A stretch of 64,000 nt of DNA from Malachius bipustulatus (lineage: Eukaryota; Arthropoda; Insecta; Coleoptera; Melyridae): assembly GCA_910589415.1 (NCBI GenBank), contig OU342637.1, forward strand, positions 30,844,162-30,908,161, read 5' to 3'. The notes under the pieces were generated by a model that did not search any database, was not told where the DNA came from, and saw nothing but the letters and a program-made list of their open reading frames with translations. Of this stretch, positions 36,938 through 47,386 are shown in pieces; positions within the stretch are counted from its first letter, which is position 1, and each line of letters begins with the position of its first letter. Made by a program: the position numbers and the translations under genes.

Positions 36938-39900
36938 GTAAGTCTCTCCTCTCCTTGAATTTATCACGCTAATTTCAGTCAGGACCAGATGAATATTCCC
37001 GGAAACCCGGAACGCCTCTCGCCTCTAATTAAAAAAATAGAAAACTTCGCGCCAACTCGCTCACCTCGGAGTTTACGTTGACAGGCCGACCGGCACAGTA
37101 AATTTAAAAAAGCGCTGAAATGTTGCCCTAAATTAAACTTATACTAAGGCAGGCCAAGTTCCAAAGCGACCAAACGATTCTCTTTTTACATTCCCCTTAA
37201 CATAATATTACCTCTATCTCTATCCTATAATAAGGTCTAGAAAAAGTACTAGGAGATTTTCCAAAACCCTCTGGAGTAATTGGTTTGATACTGACTGACT
37301 AACTAATAACTATACATCTTCCTGTGATCCTGTCAAGTATTTTTGTTGCGTCGAGACTCATAAGACGAACTAGTTTTTCCTTGAAAGTAACACCAAAAAG
37401 AAGACAGCAGTTTAAGTTCCATCATTATTGTTGTGGGACTTTTATCTTTTTTTTAGCTTTTCCACGATTAGAGAGCATTGTAGACTGGCCAGCAGCGAAG
37501 AAGAATACGGAATTCACCTCCGCTAATAGCATAACACAAGAATTGTTTCAGGACGTGTCAGGTTCAATTCATTAGCCGCATTCCTGGATTACTCTCCCGC
37601 TGCTCCCCCGGAGGGAAACATTCACTTTATGTCGGCGACCTGCTTTCATGAAGTCAGGAACGAGCCTTTTATTAGAGATGGACGTTCTTTGTCTCGTTCT
37701 TATTCGAGGTTTTCATTGTCGGACCAAGAAGTGCATGTTGGCAATCTTGGGACACAATAGACTCAACAGCTTTCGAATTTTCTCTTAATTGCTGGTTTTT
37801 TATCTTAAAAGGACCAGGACCAGCAGTACTGACATTTATTTTTCTTAACTCAGCTATAATTCCAGATGTCGTACATCTGAGATTAAAAGATAATTTTCAC
37901 ACGAGACCTCTACAGGAAGCTGAGCTAGCTGATGGGAAGATGGAAAATGACGCCGCTTCCATGGTCCCATGACCCAGCTTCAAATCCATCTTTGATGTGC
38001 GCGTTGTTTGAGGACAATAATAGTTGAAAAATCAGCAGCTAAATCGGACAAACAATCCAGCACGCAAAAGCTTCAGTTATAAAGCGGGCGCGAATACAAG
38101 AAGATGTAAAAAAATCAAGTCGATCAAAGGATTGAATGAGCAAAAAAGGCCCACAAATCGATTATTCTTTCATTCACAAATAACAAATAGCAAATAACAC
38201 GAAGAGCTTGATCGAAGAGCCCTCAACACCAAGTATCAGTGTCTCCCCTTGGCTGAATTAAAGCAATGAATAAAGCAAAGACAGAACAATCTGCGCTCTG
38301 GTTCCAAAGGGGAGGACACCCCCATTAAACAGCCGGCTGGATTTCATCCCCTTGACACAAAATCAATTAGTGTACAAACACAAGACCCCTCGATATCCTG
38401 CTAAACTGTTATGTGATCCGAAACAATCGTCAGTCCTGGCTTTACGAAAAAATTCTAGGTATATGAAAAGTCAATCTAGTGATGCGGGATACCCGTTATT
38501 GGAACGTGTCGCTGATGATAATACCCATAACTTATAGAAGGTTGCTTTTATTATTGTAACGAAGAAAATTCGCCCAAAAACATTGTTTCGTTCCCCCCGT
38601 ATATATTTACAGAGAGCAGAGAAGGGAGATTGTTTTCCTATATCGATAATATGATTCGGAACGCTGCAGGGGAGTAAATATCACGTTATATGGCATGTCG
38701 ACAGAGAACAGGAACGCATGGCTTAATCCCCAAGACGCGTGTCAGGTCCATTAGGAACTCATCATCTGCCGTTCCTGTCCGATCGCTGCCGTCCTTCCTG
38801 GACTTTCATAAAAAACTGCCGGGTCGTGGAAATGACTGGATGAAGTTAGTCAGAATTTTAATCTTTGCCGGCAGAATATCGCCGGAGCCGGAATGAGCAT
38901 CGATTGCGCGACGAAAATGTTCACCTTTTCCGGGTAAATATAAATTCCGTTCCTGGGCTTAGGTCGATCTTTATTTAGGGCGAACGGGTTAACTTTAGGA
39001 CGGATGTCTTCTGTTGTGTGGGTATGACTGTAATTAATTTTGATGGAGGTGAGTCAGTTGATAAAATTCTCAGCGTCGCTGGAAATATTTTTTAACCATT
39101 ATGACATGTATTGAAAAAAAAGGGGAATCGTTTCCATTTATTGGTGGAACAATCCAAAACAAAAAATTCTATACCTAATTATTATTCGGAGTTCGTCTAT
39201 GGAAACTTTTTGTGGGACTTTTATTATTGTATTTCCATTAATTTGCAATTTTGCCGGCTGTGATTTTTTCCACCCTCTCGACCTAAATTCAATATTAGCG
39301 AAACAAATCGCGTATCGGCATGTGAAAAATTTTTCACAATCACTTCATCGAATCAATCCATAACACCAACAAAACCTCCACTGTGAAATCGTTTCGCGCG
39401 GAATGCTTAACTAAAGAATTAGTTTCAACCCCCCAGTGCGAGCGTCATTTTCCATTTAGTGCCTGCATACATGCATTTATACATTTAATCAATACGTCAG
39501 TGGCATTGATGAAATTCTGACTAAAATCCGCTGTGGAATAATTATTCTTTAAAATCACCTCTACCTGTACCCGCCGATTTGATGAGTTTCTCTTTTGCAA
39601 CATCGATCTGCTGTCAAGAAATTGCTCATAGCAACATGTCGTCTTAGAAAGGGTTAAACCGCTCACTAAGGAATTAAATTCTGATTCTGCAAGAAAAAAT
39701 TATTCGGTTTTATTAAAAATAATTTCCTTGTCTACTCGTCGTACCTGCGTCCTGCGTGAGCGTGACATCTCATACACAGAGTAGAAGAAATGTAGGTTAA
39801 CCCCTAGAAATGATACTACATCCCTGTCTGACCCCTGGGTATCCCATTATGGACCTATCAGTACCGTACTCCTGGAGGACACGGCCTACTGCCAGGATGA

Positions 39901-40449
39901 TGCATGTCCCTTATCGGCCACGCCGGCGATGTTTGTTTGTCTTCATTACTCCACAGCCGGGCGAGATAATGTATGCGTCCTGGGGGACCCCCGCCGCGTC
40001 CCACCGGGTCCTAGTTGGCTATGCATAGGGTACAAGGTGGGTTATGTAAGAGACCGTTTCTTCTTGTCGTTTTATGCAACCGGAATGGCAGTGATTTATC
40101 GGTCGCCGGGAGTGGATATTGAATGAGGAGCGGTTGACGCAGTGGCGGCGCATATTTTTTTTATTTAATGGTTATGTAGGCAGTTTATGTAGGTAAACGG
40201 TTCGTTTTAACGTAAACAGTGAGACAGTGACTATTATTGATCCGAAAGTTTGTAAAAAAATTTCCCCTGAAAACGTTTACAAGTTGGTCGATGTTTTTTT
40301 CAAAAACAATAGCCAACGTAAACACGTGGGGGGCATCGTCTTCAGGCATCGAAAAAATTACTTTCAGTTTTGGAATCGTCATTGTCCTCGAGCAAATTTT
40401 CAAAGTCACAATTGAGAAACTGAATTTTGTCAAAATTCGTGTTTTTGCT
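36938..40449 (+). other. First part of the 11.9-kb intron within Ig1
   Basis: Starts with GTAAGT. GC-richer patch at 39720-40030. No further exon was recognised. The 40227-40449 stretch immediately before the LINE is open in two frames but shows no family signature. Confidence 0.6.
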
Positions 40450-40462
40450 ATCGATCGATGGA
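40450..40462 (+). repeat. 13-bp target-site duplication, left copy (LINE insertion)
   Basis: The sequence ATCGATCGATGGA stands immediately before the first LINE-derived base and is repeated at 47387-47399 immediately after the LINE 3' end. Variable-length duplications of this size are typical of target-primed reverse transcription. Confidence 0.75.
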
Positions 40463-41097
40463 CCCTGAAATATAACCCTGAAATAGTGCCAGGGAGTAGG
40501 ACTAAACATCAATCTTACAAAAACAAGCTTCCAAAACTCAAAGCCATACGCTTGAGCAAAGTGGATTTAGAATGGAAGGAAGAAGTTAAATTTGTAGGAG
40601 TAACACTAGACAAAAAGCTACAGTGGAACCAGCACCTGGACAAAACAGTAAGTAAGGCCACTACCGTTCACATGGTGTGCAGGAGAATGGCTAGCAGAGC
40701 ATGGGGCTGTAATCCACAGATTCTGCGCTCGTGAGACCTATCATCATATACGGAGCGGTTGCTTGGTACAAGAGAACTAAGCTAGCAACGGCAAAGAAAA
40801 CACTTGAGAAGATCTAGAGACTTGCGTGTCTCTGCATCGCAGAAGCAATGAGAACCTGCCCAACCGCTGCGTTGGAAGTAATCCTAGATCTGACACCACT
40901 TCATTTGGTGATAGAGAGAAGAGCTGGAGAAGATCTACTTAGGATGTGAAGAGTAGGAATCATGAGTGGCTGTGAGGGGCTCCTGACACTGCCAAAAGAC
41001 AAAACTGTTAAGAAATTCAGTTTCGAGAGAAACTTCATCATGAAACCGTCTACGAAAGAGGAATGGAACAACACCTTCAACTGTACTCTTAAAGAAG
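40463..41097 (+). pseudogene. 5'-truncated LINE (RNase H-bearing, LOA/R1-like), portion upstream of the LTR insertion
   Basis: Plus-strand translation in shifting frames gives the C-terminal part of a non-LTR reverse transcriptase. First comes a region with EVKFVGVTLDKKLQWNQHLD (RT palm/thumb boundary). Next is an interrupted stretch containing RLACLC, AMRTCPTAALEV and LTPLHLVIE, which is characteristic of insect LINEs that carry RNase H. The 5' end is truncated at 40463, so no endonuclease or RT catalytic motif remains. In-frame stops near 40735, 40817 and 40949 show it is dead. It continues at 46505 after the LTR element. Confidence 0.85.
41094..41097 (+). repeat. 4-bp target-site duplication GAAG, left copy
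   Basis: GAAG abuts the first base of the 5' LTR and recurs at 46505-46508 just after the 3' LTR. The inverted LINE copy at 49959-50845 carries only one GAAG at the equivalent place (50746-50749 on the plus strand), which confirms the duplication. Confidence 0.9.
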
Positions 41098-41379
41098 TGT
41101 TATGTGAAAATGCCGATCACCAGAAATCAGAAACGAGCAGTAGAGGCAGTCAGGTCGGGAGAAGGGCCGAGCGTAATGAAGGAGCAGTAGACACAGAGTG
41201 CGAGTCGATGCATGATAGACGTCAGTTGAAAAAGGGGAAGTGGATAATAATTAATTAAGAAGAGTATTAAGACGTTAAGAAGTTTGTTTTTCATATCAAT
41301 CCGTACATTTAATTATTTTTGTTTCATCATTAAATTATTTCTAAAGAAGTGTGATTTACTTGTACCCGGTCAACTAACA
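41098..41379 (+). repeat. 5' LTR of the Ty3/gypsy element
   Basis: The LTR is 282 bp, starts TGTTATGTG and ends CAACTAACA, so it has the usual TG...CA ends. By eye it is identical to 46223-46504. No canonical TATA box was found; the R/U5 part is AT-rich. Confidence 0.95.
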
Positions 41380-41383
41380 ATTA

Positions 41384-41396
41384 GCAGCGGTGGGAT
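41384..41396 (+). promoter_or_regulatory. Putative primer-binding site, tRNA-Leu
   Basis: GCAGCGGTGGGAT lies four bases after the 5' LTR. It is complementary to the acceptor/T-arm end of tRNA-Leu of the type ending ATCCCACCGCTGCCA (from general knowledge of animal tRNA-Leu). The bases that should pair with the terminal CCA are changed (TTA in place of TGG, allowing for one shared G), so the 3' terminal bases of the primer would be mispaired. Confidence 0.6.
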
Positions 41397-41677
41397 ATAA
41401 TATAAAAATATCAACCTAAAATCAGTGTGTGACTGTGTGAAAAGTCAAATGGCCGGTCCGTGAATTTTGTGAACTGCGTACATACCTACTTATTTGGTTG
41501 CCTTATTCCCGGAGTAAGATTATCGAGACAATAATTTGCCGGATGCCAGGTGGTGTGGTGTACCTTTAAGATGAAGACCAAACGCATTTTGTAGATCTGT
41601 TATTTTATTACGACTGAAAAACTAGGTCACTAATACAGTTTGTCAAGATTACTACACTACAGAAATTCGAGACCATA

Positions 41678-44600
41678 ATGGCGTCGTCCGCATTATTATT
41701 GAGTGAATTCCAGAATGTTAATGGAAATTTGAAGTCTCAGTCAAAGAAGGTAATTAAATCACTACATAAATTTATATTTGAAGATGACGGAGATAGAAGT
41801 AACAGAAGCAGATTAAGAGGTTTTGGAGGGTTTAATTTTGAAAAAAATTCAAGTGAACATTTAAAGAAGGTTCAGTATGCACAAGACAAGTTAAATTTCA
41901 CAGAACTAGTTCATTGTTGTTTGATTTTGGCATTAAACTTTGAGCAAAAGAGTAAGGAGGATTTAATTTCTATAATTTTTCGAAATTTAAATGATTTGCA
42001 CGAACTCGAAAAGAACGAAGAAAAAGATGAAGAAGACGACGAAAAAGAATCAGACGATGACGAAGATGACGATAAAGATGCCGATAAAGAAGATGATACA
42101 GAAGACGATGATAAAGGTGATAATGAAGACGATAATGAAGACGAAAGTGAAGAGGAAAGTGACGATGAGAAAGATGATTACAAAGTAGTTAGAAGAAAAA
42201 CAAGTGGCAGCAACGCCAATAGAAGTACACAAAAAGAAGACAGACGCAAGAAGAAAGAATATGAAGCAAAGCAGATAGAACCCAGATTTGCATTAACATT
42301 CAGAGATGTAGAAGAAACAATTAGACCATACTATCGTAGAGAAGATTTTCCGATTAGAGAATGGATTGATGAATTCGAAGAGACAGCACAATTATTAAAT
42401 TGGAACGATGTTCAGATGGTGATATTTGCGAAGAAGAGGTTACTTGGTGTTGCCAAATTATTTATCCAATCAGAAAAGAACATTAATTCATGGAAGAAAC
42501 TGAGACAGAAACTACTTTCAGAATTTGATAAGAAGATTAATGCTGCTGAACTGCACGAGATTATGCAACGAAGAAAAATGAAACCAGATGAAAAGCCGAT
42601 CGAATATTATTTAACCATGAAAGAATTGGCAAATAGAGGAAGAATTGACAAAGATGCATTACGTCACTATGTTATAGATGGAATTGAAGATGACATCAAC
42701 AATAAAGCCATCTTATATGGTGCAAGGAGTCAAAAAGAATTTAAAGAAAAGTTAGAAACCTATGAGTTAATTAAAAATAAGAAGAAAGAGTCAAGTAGAC
42801 ATTCGAAGGAACAAAGATATGACAAATTTCAGAGAGTAGAAGGAAGAAAAATGGAAAAAGAAGTACCACGTTCTAGTTACTCAAGTGAAATACGCTGCTA
42901 TAATTGTGGAGAGAAAAACCACAGAGCTTCAGAGTGTAAATCGAAGAATTTGGGAACCAAATGCTTCAAATGCAACGAATTTGGGCACAAAGCACCAGGT
43001 TGTCCAAAGAAGACTGAGTCTTCCTCCTCAACAACTGCTGTCAAGTCAAGAACAGTAAGAACAATCAAACATAACGAATTAGATGACGAATTTCACAAAA
43101 TTGTTTCCATTGATGGCAGGCAAGTAGTAGCGTTCGTTGACTTGGGAAGCGATGTTGTTACTTTGAAACAAGAAACTTCAGATAAGTATGGAATTAAATA
43201 TTTACCAACGACTATAATGTTGAAGGGGTTCGGAGAAGGAAAATGCCAAGTTATTGGGAAAAGAACCTTGGTTATAGAAGTAGATGGAATTGACATCGAA
43301 GTAGAAGTGCTCATCGTACCAAATGAAGCCCAAGACAAAGAAATGATTATCGGACGTTCTGCATTAGACAGACCAGACTTGAGAGTGGTCAAAGAAGAGA
43401 AGAAGTTGACAATAGAGAAAGTAATGAAGATTGAACGAAGTAACGAAATAGATTCAAGTGAAATCACAACGTCACCTGAACTGAAAAATGAAATCAGAGA
43501 AGAGTTAGTTGAAGTAATAAATCAACACAATACTGTATTTTCGAAGAATCTGGAAGAGATTGGAACTACTGATCTAGTGGAAATGAAAATCGAGTTAACG
43601 TCAAAAGAAGTTGTCCAATATAAACCTTATCGACTACCATATGCACATCGAGAAGAAGTCAAGAAAATGATTGAAGAATTACTACAATCTGGTATTATTC
43701 GTGAATCCGTGTCGGAATATTCGAGTCCGGTGGTGCTAGTGCCGAAAAAAGACGGTGGTAATCGGTTGTGTATTGACTATCGACGAGTTAACGCTATTAC
43801 GAGAAAAGAAAAGATGCCTATGCCCATTATAGAAGAACAGTTAGATCAATTGGCAGGTAATCGTGTTTTCACAACTCTAGACTTTATGAGTGGGTACTAC
43901 CAAATACCGATCGATGAAGGTTCGAAGCGGTATACATCATTTGTCGTGACTGATGGACAATATGAATTTAATAAAATGCCATTTGGACTAGTTAACGCGC
44001 CGACAGTGTTTAGCAAACTAATGAAGAAAGTTGTGGAGAAAATCGGTCCGGGTATCGTACTTAACTATATGGACGATTTAATAATACCTAGCATAAATGA
44101 GCAGACAGGACTAGAAAAGCTGAAACGTGTGTTAAGTGTCTTGAAAGAAATGGGACTGACATTAAAATTGTCAAAATGTAAATTTTTATGTCGTCAGATT
44201 GAGTATCTTGGATTTGAAATTGACAGTGAAGGAGTGAGACCTGGTACAGGGAAAGTGAACGCTATCGCAGAGTTTCCAAGACCTACGAATGTCACTGAAG
44301 TAAGACAATTTCTCGGTATGTGTGGATTCTTTAGAAGATACGTCGCCAGTTTTTCGCTGATTGCTGCACCTCTATCAGATTTGACGAAGAAGTCTCAACA
44401 ATTTGAATGGACTCAAGCAAGTGAAGACGCTTATCAGAACCTCAAGAAATGTTTAAGCAGTCAACCCGTTCTTACTTTATATAATCCGAAAGCTGAACAT
44501 CAGGTTCACACAGACGCTAGTAGTATTGGTCTTGCTGGAATTCTACTACAAGAGGAATTTGGAAAGTGGAAACCTGTATGTTATTTCAGTAGAAAGACAA

Positions 44601-46315
44601 CAGAATTAGAAAGGAAATATCATAGTTTCGAACTCGAAACATTAGCTGTGGTTGAGAGTCTGGAAAGATTTAAGATATATGTGTTGGGAAAATGTTTTAC
44701 AGTAATAACTGACTGTAATTCACTGAAGACTATAATGAATAAACGAGACGTACAGCCCAGAATTGCAAGATGGTTGTTGAAGTTGCAAGAATTCGATTTT
44801 TCGATAAACCATAGATCAAGTGACAGAATGGTCCACGTGGATGCACTTAGCAGAAGACCAGTTGAATCGCCGAGAGATGTACCAGAAGCAGACTTAAAAG
44901 TGTATACTTTCCGCATCGAAGAAGATGATTGGCTACTTACCATGCAACTACAAGATGAAGATATCCAGAGAATATATATGACGCTGAAGAAGAAAAATAA
45001 AACGCCAGAGGAAGTTCAGTTAACCAAAGACTACACAATAGAAGATAATAGACTTTACAGAAATATAGATGGTGATTTAAAATGGGTGGTACCACGAGGC
45101 ATACGCTGGAAGGTAATTCAGTCTGCACATGATAATATGGGACATTTCGGTGTAGATAAGACTCTGAATTATGTCAAGAGAAAATTCTGGTTTCCAAGAA
45201 TGAGAAAGAAGGTGATAAATTATATAGCCAGTTGTATCCGATGTGCTTATCACAAAACAGAAAAGGGAAAATCAGAAGGTGAGATGCATATTATCGAAAG
45301 AATACCTTTACCATTCCATACCGTTAATTTGGATCATCTAGGACCATTTGTAAAAAGCAGTAGTCGACATGATTATGTCTTGCTTTACCAAGACAATTTT
45401 ACGAAGTATTCAGTAATTAAGGCTGTAAAGTCGACAAAGACGAAACCAGTGATAACAGTGTTAACGGAGATCTTTTCTTATTTTGGTACTCCTATCAGAT
45501 TGATAACCGACAGAGGTACCGCTTTTACTTCAAAAGAATTTGAAAACTTCTGTGAACTTAACCAGATAGTTCATGTAAAGAATGCCACTTGTAGTCCAAG
45601 AGGGAATGGACAAGTCGAGAGACATAACCAAACTTTATTGACCGCCCTAACTACCACGTACAATGAGAAAAGCGGAAAAGATTGGGAAAGAAGCTTGAAG
45701 AATATTCAATTTGCTTTAAATGACTTGCCGAATGCAACTACGAAAAAGACGCCTAATGAACTATTATTCGGATATCATCCGCGTAACGCCGTTCAAAATC
45801 AGTTAATGCTGGCCCTGAATGAAGGGAACAGAAGAGAAGAAGACATCGACGAATTAAGAATAGACGCACTGCAGAATATAGAGAAGCAACAGGAAAAGAG
45901 CAAGAAGTGGTTCGATTCGAAGCATAAGAAGCCGAAGAAGTATGAAGAAGGAGATCTAGTATTGGTTAGAAGAGAAGCGAGTGCTACAGGAGAATCAAGG
46001 AAATTGATGCCGAAGTACAAGGGTCCATATGAAGTTGCAGCAGTCTTAGAAAATGACCGCTACTTGATTAAAGATATTCCTGGGGCTCAACGAACCCAAA
46101 GACCATTCAAGTCAGTCTTTGCATCTGACCTAATGAAGCCGTGGTGTCGTCTAGATCCGGAACAGGACAGTGACAGCGAGGGTGATGGTGCCGAGGACGA
46201 CCCCGATGGTAGTGAGGCCGAATGTTATGTGAAAATGCCGATCACCAGAAATCAGAAACGAGCAGTAGAGGCAGTCAGGTCGGGAGAAGGGCCGAGCGTA
46301 ATGAAGGAGCAGTAG
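41678..46315 (+). CDS. Gag-Pol polyprotein of Ty3/gypsy retrotransposon
   Basis: A single 1545-codon frame. Residues about 107-170 are a run of Asp/Glu/Lys. A retrotransposon Gag capsid region follows at about 205-370, then two CX2CX4HX4C zinc knuckles at 407-420 and 429-442. The protease site is D-L-G-S at 488-491, where DTG or DSG is usual. The reverse transcriptase runs about 650-870 with Y-M-D-D at 797-800. RNase H has the T-D-A-S aspartate at 946. Integrase has a zinc module (H1151, H1156, C1186, C1189), a D1219-D1278-E1314 catalytic triad with a D-35-E spacing, and a G-P-Y module at 1449-1451. The last 30 residues (1516-1545) are encoded inside the 3' LTR. No frameshift separates gag from pol, so the Gag:Pol ratio must be set another way. 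All core motifs except the protease variant look functional. Confidence 0.95.
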   Translation: MASSALLLSEFQNVNGNLKSQSKKVIKSLHKFIFEDDGDRSNRSRLRGFGGFNFEKNSSEHLKKVQYAQDKLNFTELVHCCLILALNFEQKSKEDLISIIFRNLNDLHELEKNEEKDEEDDEKESDDDEDDDKDADKEDDTEDDDKGDNEDDNEDESEEESDDEKDDYKVVRRKTSGSNANRSTQKEDRRKKKEYEAKQIEPRFALTFRDVEETIRPYYRREDFPIREWIDEFEETAQLLNWNDVQMVIFAKKRLLGVAKLFIQSEKNINSWKKLRQKLLSEFDKKINAAELHEIMQRRKMKPDEKPIEYYLTMKELANRGRIDKDALRHYVIDGIEDDINNKAILYGARSQKEFKEKLETYELIKNKKKESSRHSKEQRYDKFQRVEGRKMEKEVPRSSYSSEIRCYNCGEKNHRASECKSKNLGTKCFKCNEFGHKAPGCPKKTESSSSTTAVKSRTVRTIKHNELDDEFHKIVSIDGRQVVAFVDLGSDVVTLKQETSDKYGIKYLPTTIMLKGFGEGKCQVIGKRTLVIEVDGIDIEVEVLIVPNEAQDKEMIIGRSALDRPDLRVVKEEKKLTIEKVMKIERSNEIDSSEITTSPELKNEIREELVEVINQHNTVFSKNLEEIGTTDLVEMKIELTSKEVVQYKPYRLPYAHREEVKKMIEELLQSGIIRESVSEYSSPVVLVPKKDGGNRLCIDYRRVNAITRKEKMPMPIIEEQLDQLAGNRVFTTLDFMSGYYQIPIDEGSKRYTSFVVTDGQYEFNKMPFGLVNAPTVFSKLMKKVVEKIGPGIVLNYMDDLIIPSINEQTGLEKLKRVLSVLKEMGLTLKLSKCKFLCRQIEYLGFEIDSEGVRPGTGKVNAIAEFPRPTNVTEVRQFLGMCGFFRRYVASFSLIAAPLSDLTKKSQQFEWTQASEDAYQNLKKCLSSQPVLTLYNPKAEHQVHTDASSIGLAGILLQEEFGKWKPVCYFSRKTTELERKYHSFELETLAVVESLERFKIYVLGKCFTVITDCNSLKTIMNKRDVQPRIARWLLKLQEFDFSINHRSSDRMVHVDALSRRPVESPRDVPEADLKVYTFRIEEDDWLLTMQLQDEDIQRIYMTLKKKNKTPEEVQLTKDYTIEDNRLYRNIDGDLKWVVPRGIRWKVIQSAHDNMGHFGVDKTLNYVKRKFWFPRMRKKVINYIASCIRCAYHKTEKGKSEGEMHIIERIPLPFHTVNLDHLGPFVKSSSRHDYVLLYQDNFTKYSVIKAVKSTKTKPVITVLTEIFSYFGTPIRLITDRGTAFTSKEFENFCELNQIVHVKNATCSPRGNGQVERHNQTLLTALTTTYNEKSGKDWERSLKNIQFALNDLPNATTKKTPNELLFGYHPRNAVQNQLMLALNEGNRREEDIDELRIDALQNIEKQQEKSKKWFDSKHKKPKKYEEGDLVLVRREASATGESRKLMPKYKGPYEVAAVLENDRYLIKDIPGAQRTQRPFKSVFASDLMKPWCRLDPEQDSDSEGDGAEDDPDGSEAECYVKMPITRNQKRAVEAVRSGEGPSVMKEQ

Positions 46316-46504
46316 ACACAGAGTGCGAGTCGATGCATGATAGACGTCAGTTGAAAAAGGGGAAGTGGATAATAATTAATTAAGAAGAGTATTAAGACGT
46401 TAAGAAGTTTGTTTTTCATATCAATCCGTACATTTAATTATTTTTGTTTCATCATTAAATTATTTCTAAAGAAGTGTGATTTACTTGTACCCGGTCAACT
46501 AACA
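46223..46504 (+). repeat. 3' LTR of the Ty3/gypsy element
   Basis: 282 bp, identical by eye to the 5' LTR. Its first base is also the first base of codon 1516 of gag-pol, and the reading frame ends with TAG at 46313-46315 inside the LTR. No convincing polypurine tract precedes it; the last 14 bases upstream are only moderately purine-rich. Confidence 0.95.
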
Positions 46505-46508
46505 GAAG
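46505..46508 (+). repeat. 4-bp target-site duplication GAAG, right copy
   Basis: Direct continuation of the interrupted LINE; pairs with 41094-41097. Confidence 0.9.
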
Positions 46509-47386
46509 GTACGATCAAATGGTACACAGACGGCTCTAAAACCATCGAGGGAACCGGGGCAGGAATCTATGGGCCACGCACCATGTACTCCAAACCAATG
46601 GGAAAATCCCCAACCATACTACAGCGGAATAACATGCAATAGAAGTATGTGCCCAAATGAACCTCGACAGATGACGGATAGTCAAGCAGCCAAAAAGACG
46701 CTGAGCTCTTCGACAATCAGCTCCAACACGGCTTGGAAGTGCCTAGGAAAACTTAACGAATTAGGCAAGAAAAACAAAATTCACCTCAAGTGGATACCGA
46801 GCCATTCCGGAATCGCGGGAAATGAACGTGCCCTCTCATTGGCAAGAAAAGGAGCATAGACACCCTTCATAGAAGCAGAACCATTCTGTGGCCTCGAAGA
46901 TACTTTCTTCAAGGCAGAACTCCAAAAGGAAGAAGAAAAACTGAGAGAAACCCATTGGAGGAACCTCTCAGGGTTGAGACAAGACAAATAACTTCTCGGG
47001 AATTTCAACCGAGAGAGGTCGAAGATACCCTTCAATCTCAGCAAGGAACGTCTTAGAACACTGACGGGGCATTGCAAGCTCAAGGAACATCCGAGGAAGT
47101 TAGGCATAGAAGAGAACGGCGTCTGCAGATTCTGCGGGAAAGGAGAAGAGACACCACGTCACCTGCTGTTCAACTGCGATGCGTTAGAACTCAAAAGAAG
47201 TAATGTTCTGAGCCATCATCAGCTAGAGGCAGGGAACTTACCCGACCTTGATCCTCTCAAAATCCTGAAGCTTCTCAAGGAAACGGACTTGGAGAGGGTG
47301 CTCCACTAAAGGGATTCCACACCAGGCGAAGCATAGTAGAGGGGATGCAATAGATCTTTTAGGTCGCAGTGACTTGATCACCCTCA
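46505..47386 (+). pseudogene. Same LINE, portion downstream of the LTR insertion: RNase H and C-terminal zinc motif
   Basis: Translation continues the LINE polyprotein. GTIKWYTDGSK starts an RNase H domain. Segments with TDSQAAKK and LKWIPSHSGIAGNERA are later RNase H blocks. The C-terminal tail has C-R-F-C...H-L-L-F-N-C, the CCHC-type motif found at the end of many insect LINEs, and stops near 47307. Frameshifts occur around 46640-46670 and stops near 46857 and 46990. The 3' UTR ends with ATCACCCTCA and is followed at once by the 13-bp duplication. The order RT, RNase H, CCHC points to the LOA/R1/I group; I cannot resolve the clade. Confidence 0.87.

Larger units (their letters stand above)
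41098..46504 (+). mobile_element. Complete Ty3/gypsy-type LTR retrotransposon
   Basis: The element is 5407 bp, with two 282-bp LTRs, a leader of about 300 bp, and one long Gag-Pol frame with domain order Gag, protease, RT, RNase H, integrase. That order is the Ty3/gypsy (Metaviridae) order. A 4-bp GAAG duplication flanks it, and it sits inside an older LINE in the same orientation. I could see no base difference between the LTRs and no stop in the frame, so insertion was recent and the copy may be competent. No env-like frame follows pol. Confidence 0.95.

Noticed and set aside
40227..40449. Open frames just before the LINE as its upstream coding region
   Set aside because: The 13-bp duplication at 40450-40462 shows this is host sequence outside the LINE, and no family signature is present.
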